DNA of 64,000 nucleotides from contig CADBZW010000001.1 of NCBI GenBank assembly GCA_902799345.1, positions 117,173 through 181,172 on the forward strand. The letters run 5' to 3'. This document shows positions 34,223-42,400 of the stretch, in pieces. The translations under genes were made by a program, and so were the position numbers. The stretch is from an uncultured Bacteroidia bacterium (GTDB lineage: Bacteria; Bacteroidota; Bacteroidia; Bacteroidales; F082). Within the stretch, counting starts at the first letter, position 1. Every line of letters starts with the position of its first letter. The notes below the pieces were generated by a model. It was not told the origin of the DNA, made no database searches, and saw only the letters and a program-made list of their open reading frames with translations.

Positions 34223-35761
34223 ATGGGCATCGTGGCACGACAGAGTATCAAAGGCACCGTCGCCACCTACATAGGGGTGGGCGTGGGCATCGTCACGACC
34301 TTTTTCATCCAGACGAAAGCCCTACAAGCCGAACAGATTGGCCTCATCGACATCTTGCTGCAATGCTCGCTGTTGTTTGGCGGACTGGCGCAATTAGGCA
34401 CCAACTCGTCGGCGATGCGCTACTATCCCTTCTTTAAGGACGAGGAACACCGCGACCACGGCTTCTTCGGCTGGACGCTGTTAGTGCCGCTGGTCGGTTT
34501 CACGCTTTTTCTGCTGGCATTTTTCTGCTTCAAAGGAGCCATCGTGGACTTTTTCACGAAAGATGCCACAGTGGGTGCCGACCTGTTTGCCAAATACGTC
34601 AACTTCGTCATCCCGCTGGCGTTTTTCATGCTTTACCTCTCTGTCTTTGAGACAAATAGCAACCTGCTGCTGCGCATCGTGTTGCCCAAGTTCGTCCGTG
34701 AGGTAGGGCTGCGGGTGGGCACCTTGGCGATTTACTTGTTGTATTATTATAAGGTAATTGATTTTGACGGCGTAATAGTTTCGTTCTGTGTGCTTTATGG
34801 ACTGGCTACCCTTGTCAATGTCGTTTACCTGTTGTCGCTGAAACGGGTGTCGTTCAAGATCGAATGGGATTACATCAAGCCGCAGCTGAAACGCGACTTC
34901 CTTTTCTATACTTTGTTTATGCTGACGGCGGCTTTGGCAGGCAATGCGATTCCGATGTTGTCGAAGTTCTTCGTGGCGGGCAAGACGGGCTTCCATCTGG
35001 CGGGCGTGTTCACCATCGCTACCAACATCGCGGCCCTCGTCGAGATGCCCTACCGCTCCTTGGGCGCCATCTCCCGCCCCCACATCTCCGACGCCATGGC
35101 CAAGCAGGACGTGAAACAGGCCGACGCGCTGTGCAAGAGCGTGGCGCTGCATCAGTTCATCGCCGGCACCTTCGTCTTTTTCCTCATCTGGATCAACATT
35201 GATTTCATCTTCGACCTGTTGCCCAATGGCGACATCTACCGCTTGGGGAAATGGGCAGTGCTGATGCTTTCATTGAGTCGACTCATGTATTCTACCCTAA
35301 GTGTGACATCCACCGCATTGGGTTATTCGAAATACTATTATTACTCACTGATTTTCATCGTTTTATTGTCCGTCATGTCAATAGCCTTAAATACATGTCT
35401 TGTTCCGAAATGGGACATCAACGGAGGCGCTTTGGCCCAAATGCTGTCTTACCTCATCTATTTCATCCTTTTGATTGCTTTCATCAAGTGGAAAGTCGGT
35501 GTGATGCCTTTGTCGAAGAAACTATTGCCTGTGGCAGTGGTCATCTTTGCCCTTTTTGCCCTCAATTGGCTGTGGACGAGCACGCTGACGCCTTTGTTTG
35601 TCCAACTGTTTACTAAACCCCTATTTGGCTTGGCTATTGATGCGTTGCTGAAGACCAGCATCTTCCTCGTCTTGGGTATGACGGCTATCTATAAGCTTAA
35701 AGTATCGCAATCTGTCAACGACTTGATTGATAAAGGATTGAAGATGATAAGAAGGAAATAA
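34223..35761 (+). CDS. Polysaccharide flippase (Wzx/MOP superfamily)
   Basis: A 512-residue membrane protein with about 12-14 hydrophobic segments, starting MGIVARQSIKGTVATYIGVGVGI, the typical opening of Bacteroidota polysaccharide-export flippases. Such proteins move lipid-linked oligosaccharide units across the inner membrane for O-antigen, capsule or teichuronic-like polymers. It is co-transcribed with the BrkB gene (4-base gap) and ends one base before the stop codon of the convergent T9SS gene, with no room for a terminator. The glycosyltransferases at 45-52 kb are likely partners in the same cell-surface glycan work. Confidence 0.87.
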   Translation: MGIVARQSIKGTVATYIGVGVGIVTTFFIQTKALQAEQIGLIDILLQCSLLFGGLAQLGTNSSAMRYYPFFKDEEHRDHGFFGWTLLVPLVGFTLFLLAFFCFKGAIVDFFTKDATVGADLFAKYVNFVIPLAFFMLYLSVFETNSNLLLRIVLPKFVREVGLRVGTLAIYLLYYYKVIDFDGVIVSFCVLYGLATLVNVVYLLSLKRVSFKIEWDYIKPQLKRDFLFYTLFMLTAALAGNAIPMLSKFFVAGKTGFHLAGVFTIATNIAALVEMPYRSLGAISRPHISDAMAKQDVKQADALCKSVALHQFIAGTFVFFLIWINIDFIFDLLPNGDIYRLGKWAVLMLSLSRLMYSTLSVTSTALGYSKYYYYSLIFIVLLSVMSIALNTCLVPKWDINGGALAQMLSYLIYFILLIAFIKWKVGVMPLSKKLLPVAVVIFALFALNWLWTSTLTPLFVQLFTKPLFGLAIDALLKTSIFLVLGMTAIYKLKVSQSVNDLIDKGLKMIRRK

Positions 35762-35762
35762 G

Positions 35763-38700
35763 TCACTTCACGACACTGAGTTTCTTGATGGCCTTGCCCT
35801 GCTTGGTCAAAACCTCCACGGTGTAAATGGCTGTGGCGAGATCTTGTAGGCTGATTTCAACCTTGCTGATATTCAGTCCATCTAGGCTCTTCAGGAGCTG
35901 TCCCCACATGTCGTAAACTTTGATGCTCTTGATGCCTTCGGCTTCAACAAAGACTTTGTCGTTAGCGGGGTTGGGATAGAGTGCCACATGAATGGATTGT
36001 TGTTCGTCCACGTCGAAGAAGCCAGCATGGATGACGATTTCCTGCTCCGTTTCGCCGCAGTCGTTCCAAGCTCTGACTTTCAGGATGGCCGTGCCTGGAG
36101 TGGTTATCAGGAGGGAACAATGCGTGCCGGCGGTGTCCATGACCCAGTCGGCCCCCTCGAGTGTCCATTCATAATGTGTAGCCAAGGTGACGGAGTCGAT
36201 GTGGTAGTAGTATTGCCCCACTAAAAGGTCGGTGCCCACGTTGACGTTGGTCAAGCCGAAGATTTCGGGGATGGCTTCGGGTTGCCCTGCAAACGAAAGG
36301 TGCAGGTGTACGATAGAGTCGCAGTTGGAGATGCTGAATACTTGGGTGTAGTCACCCGGTTCGGTATAGGTGATGTCGTTCCAAGTGAATGAGTTGCAAG
36401 CCGTTTGCCACCAGTCATAGACGGACGAGCTTCCTAAATTGACTTCGATATGATAGAGCGTGTCGCAGCCATCCGGGAACTCGACGAGTTGCTCAAAAAG
36501 GCCGCTTTCGGTGTAGGTGACGCCATGGAAGGTATAGGCATTGCAGCCTGTACCGTTAACATGGACTTCCAAATAGCCACTGGGGTGGTATGGCTCGCCT
36601 TCTGGGGTGATGTAATAGGCCTGTTGCAAAAAGTTGTTGTAGGGCCTGCGGATGGTGCCATCAGGCGCAGTGAAGACTGTGGCCTTGTCGAAGCAATAGG
36701 TGGGGATGGTCAGGTCTTCGTTCACGTTAGTGACATGGTACATGTATTGGTTCCATACAGGTCTGGCAGGGGCCCAGTTACCGGGATTGCCGAACATGTG
36801 GAGTCCGCCAACGCCTGGAAGGTTGGCTGATTGGTCAAGCATACCTGAAACAAGGATTTCGGCAGATCCATCGCCATTGACATCGGCAACGATTGGGTAT
36901 TCACAGCCTGTCCCAGCAGCCATCATTCGTGTGTAGATGTTGTAAGGTCTGATAGTGTCGTTACCGGTAATGTGACTCTTCCCGCTACCGTTGATGATGC
37001 GAAGGTTGTCACTATCGCGGTAGACGAGTTCCATGATGTCATCCTGATTGAAGTCAAAAAGAGTGATGCCTGTTTGTCCTGATGAATCGTCGTGTTGGTG
37101 TTGCCAGAGGGTGGTCAGCCCGGATTGTAACGTGTAACGCCAGCAATAGATATACATGTGTTGCCAGGACTCTTGCTTTTCAAGAAAGACAATCTCGGGA
37201 TGCGGGTCATCGTCGATATTGCCGATGAGGGGATAACCGGTGCAAAGGCATTGGACGGTTTTCTGGAAAATGATTTGTCCGTTAGAAGGCTTGTAGGCAT
37301 AGAAATAGACCGTGCCCATGGTATGGTCGTCGGTGTCGTTGCGTGTGACAAGCACCTCGCATTCGCCGTCAAGGTCGAAGTCGGCAAGGCTGACATGGCC
37401 GTCTCGCGAGTATCCATTCGGTGGCGTGATGGTCTTGTTGACGGTGATGGAGTTCAACGCGGGATTGGTGCGGCTGATGATGTTTACGTCGTAGATGGTG
37501 TTGCCGCAAATCAGTTCTTGCTTTGCATCACCTAAAATGTTGCTGGCTAACGACATGGCGTAATAGCAGCGGTGACTGTTGACTACACCTGGTGCCGAGC
37601 CTCTGTAACTCTCTCCTTTGTTTCCGTTTTCGGGACCCGAGCAGAGCCATCTCAGCGTGGCGGCATCGAAGATATCGCTGCCGGCATATACTTCTGGGAA
37701 GCCGTCGCCGTTGAAATCGGCGAATGAGACCATGCCTTCGCAGGAAGTGGCACGGTCGGAAACGTTAAGCAGCATTCCGTTAATGGTATAGGAACGTATC
37801 TTTCTGTCGTAACTGTGGACAAAGATGGCACCTTGCTGCGAGCCGTCTGGCAGGGGATACCTACAGAGGGCATAGTTTCCTGTGGTGTTATAGATGGAGT
37901 CTTGGATGTTGAACCTGTATTGTAGCGAGAGGTCAATCCCACTATAAACGTCCAAGGTATTGGTGCGGTAGTTGTTGCCATTGAAGTGCGAAATCAGTAT
38001 GTCGACGACGCCGTTGTTGTCGATGTCACCAGCCATTACAGGGGCGTAAGAAGCCACCACCTCAGGTGTGGAATGAATGAGTGCCACGTCCCAAGCATTG
38101 CCATCCAACGGGCTGTTGCAGTCGCTTTCAATGATGTTGTCGGGAAGGGTGGGTTCGGGCTCTGGAGCTTCGCAACTCATGCTCCAAACCGGGCGAACTG
38201 AAAGCATCTCGGTCTTCGGCTTTGCCACGATGGCCCCTTCTTGGTCGACATTGCCGCCAAAATTGACGGCCCAAGCCATTTCGGAATCATATTCCGTGCT
38301 GGTCCAGTAGTAGTCGGCAGAAGGCGATCGGCCTCCGTTCTGAATCAGTTTGTCTTCTATACGAGGCAAGGCGGCGATGAGTTTCGACAGTTGCCCTGAC
38401 GAAGGGATATGCCAACCGTCTTCCATGTCGACATGAGTTGCTGCATATTGCGGATTTCCACCTTGTGTTTCGCGCATCTTGCGTGTGGCATCGTAGCCGC
38501 AATGGATGCCGTGTAACTCATACCATACTTGTTCGTAGTTTTCAAGGTCTGCGATGTCGCTGTTGTCGCCCCATGCATATTTTGCTGGCAAATCGTTGAG
38601 CGCAGTCAACCAGTACTCGTCGCTGTCGGGTGCAACATAAAAGACGACGCCAGTTTGTCCGCCCGCCGTGGTGACCACATCGCCAATCTGCTGCCTTCTG

Positions 38701-39353
38701 CTTTTAGCGACGCTGAAATTACGAATGCTTCTCACACCTATAATCACGGTGTTGTAGTAGTTCCATTTCATGTAGTTGGCCGTGCTGCCACGGTCGGAAA
38801 CCACAAAGGCGTGCATGGCATCCTGCTCGGTCGAACTCCAGTACCAGTTGGGACTTGCGTGAACGAAAGGACTCCCATTGACCATTCGCAGCGACTCGTT
38901 GACCTCGTTGACGTAGGCAATGAGCCACCTTAATTGTCCGGCAGCAGGCAAATACCAGCCATGCTCAAAATCAACGGCCCAAGCGGCTGGATACCAATCG
39001 GCTTCATGAGTGGCACGAATGATTTCTGTGTTCCGGTATCCGTCGAGGTCAAAGATGGCCTCCCTCGAATAGTGAAGGCTGGGCAAGTCTGGGATGTCGT
39101 AACCATCATAATAATGGTTTTGGTTGACCCAATGGGTCTCAGTTGTTTCGTTGGCTAAATTGACAGCCCAGCCTTGCTGTCCCGTGTTGTCGACATAAAA
39201 GACAATGCCTTGCGCCGTCTTTCCTGACAAAGCATATTCATCCGGCCTCACCGTGCTCCCATCAGTGCATAGGATGTCGCCGATGTTGACGGTCTGTCCG
39301 AAACCGACAAGGCACGATAGCATAAGGACGAAAAACAACACGTTTTTTTTCAT
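35763..39353 (-). CDS. T9SS-sorted FG-GAP/VCBS protein with two N-terminal Lcl/DUF1566-like modules
   Basis: A 1196-residue secreted protein, signal peptide 1-19. Residues ~20-210 and ~215-395 are two related modules with the text pattern of Fibrobacter-type/DUF1566 domains (GIVFYVDNTGQQGWAVNL, GWYLPAAGQLRWLI, YWSSTEQD; GVVFYVAPDSDEYWLTAL, GWHIPSSGQLSKLI, YWTSTEYD). From ~400 to 900 come FG-GAP/VCBS repeats with calcium-type Asp motifs (DIDNNGVVDI, DFNGDGFPEV, DFDLDGECEV, DVNGDGSAEI). Two GCDTLYHIEV/NCDSIVHLHL repeats follow, then a ~230-residue tail and a T9SS sorting domain (ALYPNPANDKVFVEAEG). The last ~330 residues are nearly identical to those of the next gene. Confidence 0.87.
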   Translation of the reverse strand: MKKNVLFFVLMLSCLVGFGQTVNIGDILCTDGSTVRPDEYALSGKTAQGIVFYVDNTGQQGWAVNLANETTETHWVNQNHYYDGYDIPDLPSLHYSREAIFDLDGYRNTEIIRATHEADWYPAAWAVDFEHGWYLPAAGQLRWLIAYVNEVNESLRMVNGSPFVHASPNWYWSSTEQDAMHAFVVSDRGSTANYMKWNYYNTVIIGVRSIRNFSVAKSRRQQIGDVVTTAGGQTGVVFYVAPDSDEYWLTALNDLPAKYAWGDNSDIADLENYEQVWYELHGIHCGYDATRKMRETQGGNPQYAATHVDMEDGWHIPSSGQLSKLIAALPRIEDKLIQNGGRSPSADYYWTSTEYDSEMAWAVNFGGNVDQEGAIVAKPKTEMLSVRPVWSMSCEAPEPEPTLPDNIIESDCNSPLDGNAWDVALIHSTPEVVASYAPVMAGDIDNNGVVDILISHFNGNNYRTNTLDVYSGIDLSLQYRFNIQDSIYNTTGNYALCRYPLPDGSQQGAIFVHSYDRKIRSYTINGMLLNVSDRATSCEGMVSFADFNGDGFPEVYAGSDIFDAATLRWLCSGPENGNKGESYRGSAPGVVNSHRCYYAMSLASNILGDAKQELICGNTIYDVNIISRTNPALNSITVNKTITPPNGYSRDGHVSLADFDLDGECEVLVTRNDTDDHTMGTVYFYAYKPSNGQIIFQKTVQCLCTGYPLIGNIDDDPHPEIVFLEKQESWQHMYIYCWRYTLQSGLTTLWQHQHDDSSGQTGITLFDFNQDDIMELVYRDSDNLRIINGSGKSHITGNDTIRPYNIYTRMMAAGTGCEYPIVADVNGDGSAEILVSGMLDQSANLPGVGGLHMFGNPGNWAPARPVWNQYMYHVTNVNEDLTIPTYCFDKATVFTAPDGTIRRPYNNFLQQAYYITPEGEPYHPSGYLEVHVNGTGCNAYTFHGVTYTESGLFEQLVEFPDGCDTLYHIEVNLGSSSVYDWWQTACNSFTWNDITYTEPGDYTQVFSISNCDSIVHLHLSFAGQPEAIPEIFGLTNVNVGTDLLVGQYYYHIDSVTLATHYEWTLEGADWVMDTAGTHCSLLITTPGTAILKVRAWNDCGETEQEIVIHAGFFDVDEQQSIHVALYPNPANDKVFVEAEGIKSIKVYDMWGQLLKSLDGLNISKVEISLQDLATAIYTVEVLTKQGKAIKKLSVVK

Positions 39354-39372
39354 GACAACACGTTTTACGGTG

Positions 39373-39380
39373 CAAAAGTA
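39373..39380 (-). promoter_or_regulatory. -7 box of the 1196-residue FG-GAP gene
   Basis: Minus-strand TACTTTTG, 19 bases before the ATG at 39353, so the two FG-GAP genes are not one operon only. Confidence 0.55.
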
Positions 39381-39431
39381 TGGGATTGGGTTGAAAAAGG
39401 CAAGGTTTTTTCCCAGTAATAAGTTTGGAAG

Positions 39432-42400
39432 CTATTTTACGACACTAAGCTTCAAGACAGCTTTGCCCTGCTTGGTCATAACCTCCACGGTGTAAATGCC
39501 TGTGGCGAGGTCTTGTAGGCTGATTTCAACCTTGCTGGTATTTACTCCGTCTATGGTCTTCAGGGACTGTCCCCACATGTCGTAAACCTTGATGGATTGG
39601 ATGTCTTCCGCTTCAACGAAGACTTTCTCGTTAGCGGGGTTAGGATAGAGCGCCACGTGAATTGATTGGTGTTCGTCCACATCGAAGAAGCCGGCATGGA
39701 TGACGATTTCTTGCTCCGTTTCGCCGCAGTCGTTCCAAGCCCTGACTTTCAGGATGGCCGTGCCTGGGGTGGTTATCAGGAGGGAACAATGCGTGCCTGT
39801 GGTGTCCATGACCCAGTCGGCCCCTTCAAGTGTCCATTCGTAATGGGTGGCCAAGGGGACGGAGTCGATGTAGTAGTAGTATTGCCCCACGATGAGGTCG
39901 GTGCCCACGTTGACGTTGGTCAATCCGATGATTTCGGGGATGGCTTCGGGCTGTCCGGCAAAGGAAAGTTGCAGGTGTACAATGGAATCACAACCGTCTG
40001 GGGTGACAAAGGATTGTTCGTAAACACCTGGTTCCGTGTATGTAATGCCGTTCCAAACGAATTCTCTACAACCTTGTTGCGACCATTCATAGGTAATGGT
40101 TCCACCGAGGCTCACCTCGATGTTGAAGAGCGTGTCGCAGCCCGTTTCGGATTCGATAAGTTGTTCGTAATGACCGCTTTCTTCATATTGTATGCCGTTA
40201 AAGATAAAGAATCGGCAGCCCGACCCTGTTATGTCGACTTCAACTGCGCCGTTGGGGTTGTAAAGTTCTCCGTCAGGGGTATAATATCCAGCCTGTTTTA
40301 GGAAGTTGTTGAAGGGTCTACGAATGAAGCCATCGTGGGCAGTGAAAGTGGTGGCAGTGTTGAAGCAGAATGTGGGGATAGTCAGGTCTTCGTTCACATT
40401 GGTGACATGATACATGTATTGGTTCCACACCTTGCGGGCAGCGAGCCATGGCTCAGTCGATGACTTGTAGACCTTCAGCATGGTGTTGGCCTGCATATAA
40501 CCACCCGCTTTGCCTGTGACAACAATCTCAGCACTGCCATCGTTATCCACATCGGCCACAATGGGGACCTGCATGATGGAGATTTCGCCACAATCAATCG
40601 TTGAAAGCTCTCTGGGTGGCATGGCGGTTAAATCATAAATCCTCATATATCTGTTGTCAGTGTAGATGAGTTCGCTTATCCAGTCTGCATTGAAATCGAA
40701 AAGTGTAGCCGTATTGGAGTAAGAGTCTTCGTCAATAGGTAATGACCATAGGAAACCGAATTGGTTGGTCCCGGGATTGAATCGGTAGGCGCGCAAGCCT
40801 CTGTCGTTTTCATGGCAGCAGTCAATGAGAATCTCCAACAAGCCCTCGTTGTCAAAATCCGCTATCAGTGGAACACTTTTCCCGGAGAATTGGGTCTCCA
40901 ACTGAATCGGTAGACTTGTCTGGTCGTTGAACACGTCCCAAACATAAAATGATACAGTGCCTGACGAGCCTTCCGCGTCGCGGTTGCTGATGAAGATGTC
41001 GGGGTGACCGTCGAGGTTGAAGTCGGCCACTTGCACATGCCCATCGTTGATGATGCCATTGGGCGGAGTGATGCTTTTCGTTAGTGTGACATGGTTGCCC
41101 GCGGTGCCGTTTGGATTGGTGATGACGACGTCGTAAATCTCGTTGCCTAAAATGAGTTCTTGTCGGGTGTCGCCGCAAATGTCGAAGGCCAAAGGACACG
41201 AGAGTTTGTTGCGGTTGGTGTGGCTGTTGTGCGAATAGGAGTCGGCTTGGTTGCTGCCGCCTTGGGCTGAGGCAAGCAATACGCCTGTCTCGGCGTTGAA
41301 GATTTTGTCGCGCACATAGACTTCTGGGTGACCGTCGCCGTTGAAGTCGGCGAAGCCGATGCTGACGGAGAAGTCGTTGTAGCCCGTGTTATAGTTTTCA
41401 TTCGAGACCCAAACAGGGATGCCAGGATTAGCAAGCGAGATGTCGTAGGCGTACAATTTGGAGTCCTTGCAGGCGGTCACAATCAGTCCTTTGCGGTTGG
41501 GCAGTTTGACCAAACCGTATGGGCCGTTGCCATGTGCCCATACCAAGCCTTCCACGTTAATCTGTGCTTTCAAATATTTGTCTCTTCCGTCATACACATT
41601 GATGGTCTTTGCCGCAGTTTGACTTGGGTCGTTGCCCATCATGTCGAAGCAAACGATTTCGGGGATGCCGTCGTCGTCAAGGTCGCCGACCAGCGGGTTG
41701 ATGCGGCAATAGATGTTGTCTTCCGACGACCAGTCTTCGCGGATGCCCCACTCGAAGCCTTGGAGAGGAACGTTGCAGTCGCTTTCAAGTATGTTGTCAG
41801 GGAGGTCGGTGGCTGTTGCGGTAAGGTGCAAGGTTACTATGCTGTCACAACCATGGCTGTCAATGAAATTTTGTGTGTAATCGCCAGGTTCTGTGTAAAT
41901 GGTGCCATTCCATTCGTACGATTCGTAAAAGCTTGCAAAAAGATCAACATGTTGAGGCTCGCCTTCTGTGCCGATGGGTTCTCCTTCTGGCGTAATGTAA
42001 TAGGCTTGCTCTAAAAAGTTGTTGTAAGGTCTGCGGATGGTGCCATCAGAAGCAGTAAAGACGGAGGCGTTGTTGAAACAAAATGATGGAACGGTCATGT
42101 CTTCGTTGACATTGGTGACATTGTAGACATATTGGTTCCAAACGGGACGGGCATCAGGCCAGTTGGAATTGCCAAATACGTTCAGGCTTCCGTACCCATT
42201 GTTGCCGTAATAATCGTCTAATAAGCCCGTGGCAATGACTTCAGCGTGACCGTCGCCATTGATATCGGCAATGACGGGGTGCTCGCCTGCAGTACCTGAG
42301 CGCATGGGATAAGAATACAAGGTGGCACCGTCGGAACCATTCATGATGTTCAGATTATAGGCGTCGCGATAAACGATTTCAGGGATTTCGTCAAAATTGA

